The position numbers and the translations under genes were made by a program. The notes below the pieces were generated by a model. That model made no database searches and was not told where the DNA came from. It saw only the letters and a list, made by a program, of their open reading frames with translations. A stretch of DNA of 35,908 nucleotides, from the NCBI GenBank assembly GCA_021805545.1, contig JAJZFB010000084.1:1-35908 (forward strand), read 5' to 3'. Positions 15,916-23,305 of the stretch are shown here, in pieces. The first letter of the stretch is position 1; every line of letters begins with the position of its first letter. The DNA comes from Pseudomonadota bacterium. GTDB lineage: Bacteria > Pseudomonadota > Alphaproteobacteria > Acetobacterales > Acetobacteraceae.

Positions 15916-15951
15916 TGGGTCTGAGCTTGGGCCTGAGCTTGGGCCTGGGCG
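15916..15951. repeat. Three imperfect 12-bp tandem repeats between convergent genes
   Basis: Units at 15916-15927, 15928-15939 and 15940-15951 read TGGGTCTGAGCT, TGGGCCTGAGCT and TGGGCCTGGGCG. They fill the short gap between the desaturase stop (15894) and the stop of the convergent methyltransferase (15971). There is no T-run. The repeat is probably a replication-slippage tract and may vary between strains. Confidence 0.75.
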
Positions 15952-15970
15952 AGGCGCGGAACCAGCCTTT

Positions 15971-16588
15971 TCACGCCTTGCGGAACACCAGCACCAGATT
16001 ATTCGCCGGCATGGCAACACGTTCCTCCAGCGCCAGCCCATGCCGCGCCGCCTCCATCGCCACATCCTCACGCGCCCGTAAGCCCCATTGCGGGTTGCGC
16101 GCCTTCAGGCTTTCGTCAAAGGCAAGGTTGGAAGGTGCTGTCTCCACCTCTGCCTCTCGATACGGGCCATACAAAAACAACCTTCCGCCCGGCGGCAGCA
16201 AGCGTCCCGCCCCCTGCATCAGCCCCTGTGTGGCAGACCACGCGGAAATATGGACCATGTTGATGCAGATTATCGCATCCGCCCGCGCCACGGGCCATGT
16301 ATCCGGCGCGGCGGCATCCAGTGGCAAAGGCGCCAGCAGGTTGGGAAGGGCGCTTGCCGCCCGCCAAGCCTCTATGCTCGCCCTGGTCTGCGCATCGGCA
16401 TCTGTCGGCTGCCAGCGCAACCCCGGCAGCGCGGCGGCGAAATACACTGCATGTTCACCCGTGCCAGAGGCAATTTCAAGCACCAGCCCCTGGGCGGGCA
16501 AGCGCGGGCGCAGTACGCCCAATACCGGCCCGCGATTGCGCGCGGCGGCGGGCGCGGTTATTGCCCCGGGTGGAACATCCTCGCTCAT
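15971..16588 (-). CDS. DUF938-family class I SAM-dependent methyltransferase
   Basis: The 205-residue protein has the DUF938 pattern: N-terminal AAARNRGPVLGVL, the SAM-binding motif VLEIASGTGEHAVYFA (about 36-51), WQPTDADAQTRASIEAW, INMVHISAW, and GGRLFLYGPYR. The SNLAFDESLKARNPQWGLR block is diagnostic. It likely methylates an unidentified small molecule in the cytoplasm. Its start lies five bases beyond the stop codon of the RND pump gene on the same strand, so it is probably the last gene of the efflux operon, although the link may be only transcriptional. The last residues (NNLVLVFRKA) close the Rossmann fold, so it looks complete. Confidence 0.88.
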   Translation of the reverse strand: MSEDVPPGAITAPAAARNRGPVLGVLRPRLPAQGLVLEIASGTGEHAVYFAAALPGLRWQPTDADAQTRASIEAWRAASALPNLLAPLPLDAAAPDTWPVARADAIICINMVHISAWSATQGLMQGAGRLLPPGGRLFLYGPYREAEVETAPSNLAFDESLKARNPQWGLRAREDVAMEAARHGLALEERVAMPANNLVLVFRKA

Positions 16589-16593
16589 CGCTT

Positions 16594-19500
16594 CTACCCC
16601 GCTTGCGAATCCGCAGCCTTTTTCTTGGTCACAAAACGCTCGTTAAAGCGCTGCAGCACGACATAAAAGGCCGGCACAAACACCACGGCAATACAGGTGG
16701 AGGCCAGCATGCCGCTGGCCACGGCAATACCGATGGATTTACGCGAGTTGGCACCAGCGCCCGAGGCAAATACCAGCGGCATGACACCCAGAATAAAAGC
16801 AAACGAGGTCATCAGAATCGGCCTGAAGCGGACATGCGCCGCCTCTACCGCCGCTTCAACGATGGATGCCCCTGCCGCGCGGTGCTCGCGCGCCACCTCC
16901 ACCACCAGAATCGCGTTCTTCGCGGCCAGCGCAATCAACAGCACCAAACCAATCTGGGTGTAAATATTATTGGCCAGCCCCAAGGCGGTGAGTGCTATAA
17001 CCGTGCCAAGCAGCGCCAGAGGCACCGCCAGCAGCACGGTAATGGGCACTATCCAGCTCTCATACTGCCCCGCCAGCACCAAATATACCAGCAGCAGCGA
17101 TAAGGCGAAGATGATGGTGGTAGCGCCGCCCGCCAATTTTTCCTGGTAGGCCGTGCCGGTCCAGTCAAACCCAAAGCCCGGCGGCAAGGTATGCGCTGTC
17201 ATATTATCCACGATGTTAAGCGCCTGGCCCGAGCTGTAGCCCTGGGCCGCCTGGCCGTTGAACATGGCGGAGGGATACGTGTTGTAAAGCGTGATAATCG
17301 GGGGCCCGAAAGCGGGCTTTATATTCGCCAGCGTGCCAAGCGGCACCATCTGGCCAGAATCGTTACGCACGGCATAGTTGCGTACCTCTCCCGAAGTCAT
17401 GCGCGCATCGGGCGCGGCCTGCACATAAACGGGGAAAACCTGGCCATATTTAGTGAATAGATTTACATAAGACGAGCCAAGATACGTCTGCAGCGTGCTA
17501 TAGGCATCGCCAACCCGCACACCCAGCCCCCGCGCCTTGGTGCGGTTAATATCGACACTTAATTGCGGCGCCTGGGCACGGTAGGTGGTAAACAGCCCGG
17601 AGAGACCACTTTGCGCATCGCCATTCCGTACAAGCTGGTCGGCTATATATTGCAGTTTCGTATAGTCAAAGCTGCCATCGCGCAGCTCCAGCACGCCCTG
17701 GAACCCGCCTGACGCGCCCAGCCCCTGTATGGGCGGCGGCGGCACCACCACCACTTGCGCTGCCGTTACCGTTTGGGCAAGCGCGCTCATCTGCTTATAA
17801 ACCGGCAACAGCCCTTCCTTCGCGCCACGCTCCTCCCAGGGCTTGAGCATGATGTAAACAACACCCGCATTGGCCAGGCTGGCGCTGTTATCCATCAGCG
17901 ATATGCCGCTGATGGTAATGTCGCTTTCCACCGCAGGCATTTGCAGAACACGCTTGCTGAGCGAGGCCAGCACCGCGTTGGTCCGCCCGATGGAGGCGGA
18001 ATCCGGCAATTGCACGCTCATAATCATATAACCCTGATCTTCGAGCGGAATAAACGCCGAGGGAATACGCCCCAGCCCATAAATGGCCACCAGAATCAGC
18101 CCAAGCCCGCAAAGCGCGAAAAATCCGGCCCGGCTTACCATGCGCCGGATAAGCCGCACATAGGCTGCCTCAAGCGGATAGTAAGCCTTATCAAAGGCGC
18201 GGAAAATAATATTCTTCCGCGTGCCTTCCTTGGCGGGCTTCAACAGCAAGGCGCATTGGGTGGGGCTGAGCGTTAGCGCGCTAACGGCGCTGATAAGTGC
18301 CGTGGCGGCGATGACAAGCGCGAACTGCGCATACATTTGCCCGGTAATGCCGGGCATGAACCCCGCGGGAATGAACACGGACATCAGCACAAGCGTAATG
18401 CCGATAATGGGGCTGGTCAGCTCCTTCATCGCCGAAATGGCGGCATGCTTGGCATCCACCTTCTCGGTTTCCATTTTATGCGTCACGCCCTCCACCACCA
18501 CAATGGCATCGTCCACCACAATGCCAATGGCCAGCACCAGGCCAAACAGCGTGAGCAGGTTGATGGAGAAATTAAGCGCCGCCATGGCCGCAAACGCGCC
18601 GATGATGGTCACCGGAATGGTGGTGGCGGGAACGAGCGTGGCACGGAAGCTCTGCAGGAAGAGGAGGATCACCACAAGCACGAGAATTCCGGCCTCGAAC
18701 AAGGTTTTATACACCTCGTCGATAGAAGCCTTGACGAATACCGTGGTATCGAAAGGAATACTGTACTTAATGTCCGGCGGAAAAGCCTTGGCCATGCGCG
18801 CCACGGTCTTGCGCACCTCACTGGCCACGGCCAGGGCATTGGCGTCGGGCGTTTGGTAAATACCAATGGCGGCGGCTGGCTGGCCAGAAAAATTGGCCAG
18901 CATATTGTAATTCACCGAGGCCAGCTCCACCCGCGCCACATCGCGCAGGCGCACAATGCGTGGTGCCGTGAGCGTTCCGTTGGCACTCTCCGCGCTGCTC
19001 GATTTGACAATAATATTGCCAAATTGCGCTGGATTGGAAAGCTGGCTCGGTACATTCACGGTTAATTGGAAGGCTTGCGGCGAAGGCACCGGCGGGGCGC
19101 CAATCTGCCCGGCGGGCACGGCTATATTCTGCTCGCGCAACGCATTCAGCACATCCGAAGGCTGCAGGCCCAGTTGCTGCATTTTCTGGGGGTCCAGCCA
19201 TACGCGCATGGCATACTGGCCGCTGCCAAACACCAGCACATTGCCCACGCCGGGCAAACGCGCCAGCTCATTCTGCATGTTGATAATGGCGTAATTGTTA
19301 AGAAACAGCCCATTATACGTTTTATGCGGCGAGGTAAGCGTAATGAACTGCAAAATGGCGGTGGATTTCTGCTGCACCACCACACCCTGCGCCTGCACCG
19401 ATTGCGGCAGCTTGGCCAAGGCGGCGGAGACGCGGTTTTGCACCAGCACCTGGGCGAAGTTGAGGTCCGTGCCCACCTTAAAAGTTACGATAAGCGTATA

Positions 19501-19764
19501 ACTTCCGGCGCTGGTGCTGGTGGATTGCATGTACAGCATCCCCTGCACGCCATTCACCTGCTGCTCGATTGGCAGCGCCACCGTGTTCACCAGCGTCTTG
19601 GCATCGGCACCCGGGTCGGATGTCGTTACCTGGATGGTGGGCGGCACAATCTGCGGGTATTGCGCCACTGGCAGCGCGCCAATGGCCACAAGCCCCAGCA
19701 CGATGAACAGCACGGAAATGACATTCGCCAGAACCGGCCGCTCGATGAAGAATTTTGAGATCAT
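16594..19764 (-). CDS. RND multidrug efflux pump, inner-membrane HAE1/AcrB-type permease
   Basis: The 1056-residue protein has AcrB/MexB length and architecture. It starts with SKFFIERPVLANVISVLF and has two large periplasmic loops. The proton-relay Asp pair lies in GIVVDDAIVVVEGV near residue 405, and the TM10 lysine in LVLLIALAAKNAILVVEVA. ERP, GAFAAM and VPAFYVVLQRF-type blocks also fit HAE1. It exports hydrophobic compounds from the periplasm and inner membrane through the adaptor and outer-membrane factor encoded just upstream, powered by the proton gradient. Its ATG overlaps the adaptor stop as ATGA (19761-19764), so expression is coupled. The substrate range cannot be predicted from sequence. 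Confidence 0.96.
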   Translation of the reverse strand: MISKFFIERPVLANVISVLFIVLGLVAIGALPVAQYPQIVPPTIQVTTSDPGADAKTLVNTVALPIEQQVNGVQGMLYMQSTSTSAGSYTLIVTFKVGTDLNFAQVLVQNRVSAALAKLPQSVQAQGVVVQQKSTAILQFITLTSPHKTYNGLFLNNYAIINMQNELARLPGVGNVLVFGSGQYAMRVWLDPQKMQQLGLQPSDVLNALREQNIAVPAGQIGAPPVPSPQAFQLTVNVPSQLSNPAQFGNIIVKSSSAESANGTLTAPRIVRLRDVARVELASVNYNMLANFSGQPAAAIGIYQTPDANALAVASEVRKTVARMAKAFPPDIKYSIPFDTTVFVKASIDEVYKTLFEAGILVLVVILLFLQSFRATLVPATTIPVTIIGAFAAMAALNFSINLLTLFGLVLAIGIVVDDAIVVVEGVTHKMETEKVDAKHAAISAMKELTSPIIGITLVLMSVFIPAGFMPGITGQMYAQFALVIAATALISAVSALTLSPTQCALLLKPAKEGTRKNIIFRAFDKAYYPLEAAYVRLIRRMVSRAGFFALCGLGLILVAIYGLGRIPSAFIPLEDQGYMIMSVQLPDSASIGRTNAVLASLSKRVLQMPAVESDITISGISLMDNSASLANAGVVYIMLKPWEERGAKEGLLPVYKQMSALAQTVTAAQVVVVPPPPIQGLGASGGFQGVLELRDGSFDYTKLQYIADQLVRNGDAQSGLSGLFTTYRAQAPQLSVDINRTKARGLGVRVGDAYSTLQTYLGSSYVNLFTKYGQVFPVYVQAAPDARMTSGEVRNYAVRNDSGQMVPLGTLANIKPAFGPPIITLYNTYPSAMFNGQAAQGYSSGQALNIVDNMTAHTLPPGFGFDWTGTAYQEKLAGGATTIIFALSLLLVYLVLAGQYESWIVPITVLLAVPLALLGTVIALTALGLANNIYTQIGLVLLIALAAKNAILVVEVAREHRAAGASIVEAAVEAAHVRFRPILMTSFAFILGVMPLVFASGAGANSRKSIGIAVASGMLASTCIAVVFVPAFYVVLQRFNERFVTKKKAADSQAG

Positions 19765-20942
19765 TGCGCCTGCCCCGGCGCCGCGGGCGCAGGTGCTGTA
19801 ACATCCTGCTCGGTTGGCGCCACGGCGCTGCCCGGCGAGGCATTGGCCAAGCCATCCACAATTACCTGCGCGTTGGGGTCCAGCCCCGTTACCGCCACCA
19901 TGCCATCTTCCTGCACACCCGTGGTCACGCGCGTCTGCTCAACAATATTATTCGGCCCAACCACATATACGTAAGAGCCAGCCTGGTCGCTCATCAGCGC
20001 CTCTTCCGGCAAGGCCAGGCATTGTACGGGCGCCCCTAGCGGTATCTCGCCGCGCACAAACATGCCCGGCAGCAGAATATCGCTTTTGTTTTGCAGCACC
20101 GCGCGCACTTGTATGGTGCCGGTCGTCGGGTCCAGCGCTGGCGCAACATAGTCAATCTCGCCAGAATACGGATAATTTTCGTCCGATTGCAGCCCCACAT
20201 ATACGGGCGCGCCCTTTACGTCATTCGGGTTGCGCCCGCTCTTCATCAGCGCCTGGCGGATGGACAGCGCATCCAGCTCGCTAACATTGAAGTAGACATA
20301 AATCGGGGCAAGCTGCGTAATGGTGGCCAGGGTGGTGGCCGTGCCATTGCCCACCAAATTACCCTCATCCACCAAATGCCGGCTTATCAGGCCATCAAAC
20401 GGCGCGGTAACGGTTGTATATCCGTAGTTAATCGCCGCCAGCTCCTCATTGGCAATCTGCTCCTGCACCTGCGCCTCATCGGCATCGCGCTGCGAGAGCC
20501 ATTGCTCCACATTGGCCTTGGAGGTGGCGTTTTGCTTGTACATCGTCTCTTGCCGGTCATATTGCGACTGCGCGTAAATAACCTGCGCCTTGGCACTGGC
20601 CACCGCCGCCGCGGCCTGCTGCAGCTTGGCTTCATAGGGGGCCGGTTCAATCACGAAAAGATTCTGCCCCTTCTTCACAACCGAACCGTCTTTGAAATCA
20701 ATCTCCTGCAGATAACCGGCCACGCGGGCCACGAGGTTAACCTCGTTCACCGCAACCGTATTGCCTGTAATCTGCAAATAGCTCGTCATGGGCATGGCAA
20801 CGGGTTTGCTGGTTATAACCGGCGGCGGTGGCGGGGCTTTGTAGCTGTTGCTCTTGCCGCAGCCGGCAAGGGTCAGCACAAGCACCCCTCCCCCAATCAT
20901 GGCCAGCCGCCTCAATGCGAAATCATGTTTCATATCTGTCAC
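19761..20942 (-). CDS. RND efflux periplasmic adaptor (membrane fusion protein, AcrA/MexA type)
   Basis: The 393-residue protein is a lipoprotein by its signal (LVLTLAGC, lipobox Cys28) and would be anchored in the inner membrane facing the periplasm. After a proline linker it shows the biotinyl-lipoyl halves (VNLVARVAGYLQEIDFKDGSVVKKGQNLFVIEPAPYEAKL and VTAPFDGLISRHLVDEGNLVG). These flank a coiled-coil hairpin (about 105-170) rich in Gln, Ala and Glu. A beta-barrel and membrane-proximal domain follow. It bridges pump and outer-membrane channel. The start is GTG, overlapping the upstream stop as GTGA (20939-20942); an ATG three codons later is possible. Confidence 0.95.
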   Translation of the reverse strand: MTDMKHDFALRRLAMIGGGVLVLTLAGCGKSNSYKAPPPPPVITSKPVAMPMTSYLQITGNTVAVNEVNLVARVAGYLQEIDFKDGSVVKKGQNLFVIEPAPYEAKLQQAAAAVASAKAQVIYAQSQYDRQETMYKQNATSKANVEQWLSQRDADEAQVQEQIANEELAAINYGYTTVTAPFDGLISRHLVDEGNLVGNGTATTLATITQLAPIYVYFNVSELDALSIRQALMKSGRNPNDVKGAPVYVGLQSDENYPYSGEIDYVAPALDPTTGTIQVRAVLQNKSDILLPGMFVRGEIPLGAPVQCLALPEEALMSDQAGSYVYVVGPNNIVEQTRVTTGVQEDGMVAVTGLDPNAQVIVDGLANASPGSAVAPTEQDVTAPAPAAPGQAQ

Positions 20943-22504
20943 CAGCTCGGCACATAGGTTTGTTTAATCTGTTGCGCGGGGGTCGCGGGCGCCGCGTGGT
21001 TTTGCGGTGTCAGCAGCCCGCCCCAATCCGTGCGCTTGGCCATCTCGGCCTTTATGCTCTCCGGCACCACATCATGCCCCTCGGCAATTTGCCAGCCGCC
21101 GCCCAGCGCGCTGTAAAGCTGCACCAGCGCCTGCGGCACGCTGCCCCGCGCCGAGGCCAGAGAATTCTGCACCTGCAACTGCGCCTGCTCGGCATTCAGC
21201 ACAGTGGTATAATCAGAGGCCCCATCCACATAACGGATCATGGCCAGCTTGGTGGATTGCTGCGCCGACGCATCGGCCTCGGTCAGCTTCGCCACCGTAT
21301 TGCGCGCCTGCACGTAATTGGCGATGGCGTCCTGCACCTCCTGCTGGGCCTGCAACACCACGTTCTGGTAATTCAGTATGGCTTGCTCAAACACCGCGTC
21401 CTGCGCCCGCACCTTGTTGGTAAGCTGGCCATAATTAAAAATGGGAATGGTGACCGACGGCCCGATCGAGATGGTATGGCTGGACCATTTGAACAAATCG
21501 CTCATCGATGCGCCGTAATTATTGCCCGCATCAAAGCCAAACGTGCCGGAGAGCGACAAAGCCGGGTAAAGCTGTGCCTTGGCCACGCCCAGTAGCGCGC
21601 TTTGCTCGGCGGCCTGCAATTCCGCCTGCTTCACATCCGGGCGCTGGCGTAACAAATCTCTTGGAATGCCAACCGCCACGCCAGCCGCGGCCTTGGGAAT
21701 GGAGCCACCCGGCCCGAGCAGTGCATCAACCTTGTCCGGCGTCAGCCCCAGCAGCACGGCCAGCGCGTCCTTCTGCACCTCAAGCTGCGCCTGCAACGCG
21801 GGTACGGTGGATTCGGTGGTGGAAAGCTGCGTCCGCGCCTGCTCCACATCCAGCAGGCTGGTCTGCCCGGAATTATACTGCACCGTTGCGATACGCAAAC
21901 TTTCCCGCTGCACCGTCACATTGGCCTCGGCCACGTGGATTTGCGCCTGCAATGTGCGGATTGAGATATAATTCTGCGCGATCGACGCGGTGAGGCTCAC
22001 CAGCGCGGCATCATAGGCGGCAATGGAGCCAAGGAAGGAGGCATCATCGGCTTGAATGGCGCGGCGGTATTTGCCCCACAGGTCAATCTCCCAGCTCGCC
22101 GTCAACCCTATATTCGCAAATTCCACGCCGGTTTGCGCGCCTGGCACATAGGTGGGCGCGGCCTTGCTCTGCAACGAATCGGTATAAGCAGCGCTAATGG
22201 CCTGTTGTTGCGGGTAAAGCTCTCCCACCGAAGACGCCAGCTCCGCCCGCGCCTGCAACACACGCACCCCGGCTTCCTGCAGGGTCAAATTATCATGGTA
22301 CCCAAGGCTGATAAGATGGTTCAGCACCGGATCGTCAAATTCATGCCACCATAACGAATTATTCTCGGCCCCGGCGGGCAGAACACCATCCACTTTCTGG
22401 TACGAAGCCTCAACGGAGGAAGGGGGCGTCGTAAAATTTGGCCCCACCATGCAGCCCATCAACGGCAACGCGGCAACAAAGGCAATGCCAACTCCATAAC
22501 GCAT
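20939..22504 (-). CDS. RND efflux outer-membrane factor (NodT/OprM-type lipoprotein)
   Basis: The 521-residue protein has a lipoprotein signal (MRYGVGIAFVAALPLMGC, lipobox Cys18) followed by MVGPNF, as in NodT/OprM family channels. Two internally similar halves each contain long helices, for example LTLQEAGVRVLQARAELASSVGELYPQ and AELQAAEQSALLGVAKAQLYPALSLSGTFG. RQRPDVKQAE is a family signature. It forms the trimeric outer-membrane exit duct. The reading frame stays open to 22630, but the lipobox places the start at 22504. GGGAG is 12 bases away, which is poor spacing. Instead the ATG overlaps the stop of an 18-codon leader ORF (TGATG), which suggests translational coupling. First major gene of the operon. 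Confidence 0.94.
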   Translation of the reverse strand: MRYGVGIAFVAALPLMGCMVGPNFTTPPSSVEASYQKVDGVLPAGAENNSLWWHEFDDPVLNHLISLGYHDNLTLQEAGVRVLQARAELASSVGELYPQQQAISAAYTDSLQSKAAPTYVPGAQTGVEFANIGLTASWEIDLWGKYRRAIQADDASFLGSIAAYDAALVSLTASIAQNYISIRTLQAQIHVAEANVTVQRESLRIATVQYNSGQTSLLDVEQARTQLSTTESTVPALQAQLEVQKDALAVLLGLTPDKVDALLGPGGSIPKAAAGVAVGIPRDLLRQRPDVKQAELQAAEQSALLGVAKAQLYPALSLSGTFGFDAGNNYGASMSDLFKWSSHTISIGPSVTIPIFNYGQLTNKVRAQDAVFEQAILNYQNVVLQAQQEVQDAIANYVQARNTVAKLTEADASAQQSTKLAMIRYVDGASDYTTVLNAEQAQLQVQNSLASARGSVPQALVQLYSALGGGWQIAEGHDVVPESIKAEMAKRTDWGGLLTPQNHAAPATPAQQIKQTYVPSW

Positions 22505-22560
22505 CAGATATGGTGACTCCCCTGCCGGCACGCCGCACCTTGCCCCATGCTCCGTCCCAT
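22504..22560 (-). CDS. Putative 18-residue leader peptide coupled to the outer-membrane factor gene
   Basis: On the minus strand an ATG at 22560 is preceded by a full Shine-Dalgarno AAGGAGG (complement of 22567-22573) at six bases. The short frame encodes MGRSMGQGAACRQGSHHI and ends with a TGA whose last base is the first base of the outer-membrane-factor ATG (TGATG). The downstream gene has no well-spaced ribosome site of its own, so ribosomes ending the leader could start the channel gene. The peptide has no recognisable domain. It may act in cis only, for instance as a translation-attenuation leader. Chance cannot be excluded for so short an ORF. Confidence 0.5.
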   Translation of the reverse strand: MGRSMGQGAACRQGSHHI

Positions 22561-22668
22561 GTTCCGCCTCCTTATCGCCGGCCTTGCCGTTCGCGGTGCC
22601 AGCCCTGCCCCACCCCGCAACGGGACGCAAGATGCAGATTTAACAGAACGTTACTGGCGCCCGCCCGG

Positions 22669-22696
22669 CTTATAAAGACATCACCCAGCAATTCAA
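22669..22696 (-). promoter_or_regulatory. Candidate sigma70-like promoter of the RND efflux operon
   Basis: Read on the minus strand, TTGAAT (complement of 22691-22696) and TATAAG (complement of 22669-22674) are separated by 16 bp, matching the consensus at four and five of six positions. The leader ORF start is about 110 bp downstream. Two tandem 21-bp repeats lie just upstream of the -35 element (22710-22751). Confidence 0.5.
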
Positions 22697-22709
22697 AGCG
22701 AAAACACTG

Positions 22710-22751
22710 TCACAAATGCGTTGCGCAAACTCACAAATGCGTTGCGCAAAC
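22710..22751. repeat. Two perfect tandem 21-bp repeats, candidate operator
   Basis: Bases 22710-22730 are repeated exactly at 22731-22751. Each unit contains the 8-bp palindrome TTGCGCAA within ATGCGTTGCGCAAAC. The 21-bp period is two helical turns, so a protein would contact the same DNA face at both copies. The array begins 14 bp upstream of the candidate -35 of the efflux operon and ends five bases before the stop codon of the upstream gene (22757). A regulator-binding role is inferred. Confidence 0.75.
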
Positions 22752-22756
22752 GCGGC

Positions 22757-23185
22757 TCACGACCGCACCTTCCATTGCCCATCCGGCAACTGGCACGCAT
22801 CCAGCGAGAAGCCGCGGGGGTACTGGCCAGGGGTGCGGGCATAATTCACATGGGCGGTCACCTTGCGGCACGGCATGTTATCAGCCGTGAACAGGCTATC
22901 GATGGTGAATGTACCGCTATTGCCGGAAGCCGGGTTGCTCCATGCCGCCGTACTACCCGTCACGGCGGGCTTTTCGTTCAGCAGCTTCACCACCACCGGA
23001 CCAGCCGCCTTGTAGTCTCCCGCGCTGAGCACGGGGCCCTTGTAACTGCCAAATGGGTTAATCTGCGCCTGCGCGGGCGCGGCCAGGGCCGCAAGCAACA
23101 GCAGCCCCAGCGCCACCGCATTCCGGGCCGGGCGGGCTGCTCGCGCCCGGCTCTCAAACGCAATAAATTTATGCCCAGCCATCAT
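22757..23185 (-). CDS. Small secreted surface-antigen-like protein
   Basis: The 142-residue product starts with a basic n-region and a Sec signal peptide (NAVALGLLLLAALAAPAQAQ). Its C-terminal half has the pattern TAAWSNPASGNSGTFTI...MPCRKVTAHV...FSLDACQLPDGQWKV. W-x-NP-x-SG-x-x-G, a CR pair, and a final C-x-x-PDG-x-W are typical of the Rickettsia 17-kDa surface antigen type domain common in alphaproteobacteria. The two Cys may form a disulfide. A GTG at 23188 (eight bases after AGGAG at 23197-23201) and ATGs at 23185 and 23182 are all possible starts. It lies between the DHA2 exporter and the RND operon on the same strand. Function is unknown; a cell-envelope role is likely. Confidence 0.7.
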   Translation of the reverse strand: MMAGHKFIAFESRARAARPARNAVALGLLLLAALAAPAQAQINPFGSYKGPVLSAGDYKAAGPVVVKLLNEKPAVTGSTAAWSNPASGNSGTFTIDSLFTADNMPCRKVTAHVNYARTPGQYPRGFSLDACQLPDGQWKVRS

Positions 23186-23305
23186 CACGCCCTCATCTCC
23201 TGTACGTTCCAAGCCTTTGCGCGCATGGCGCAACCCTATTGCGGCCTATATTAGTCATCCGTAATGCATTTACAACCAACAGCGCCCGGCGGGTGCAAGG
23301 TACAA

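Noticed and set aside
18337-19065. Plus-strand His/Asn-rich frame inside the RND pump gene
   Set aside because: It is an antisense shadow; the pump gene has unmistakable AcrB motifs over this stretch.
22710-22751. Tandem 21-bp repeat as a CRISPR-like array
   Set aside because: There are only two adjacent units with no spacer between them and no cas genes.
22721-23254. 177-residue plus-strand frame opposite the surface-antigen-like gene
   Set aside because: It has no domain or ribosome site, and the opposite strand encodes a signal peptide followed by a recognisable domain.
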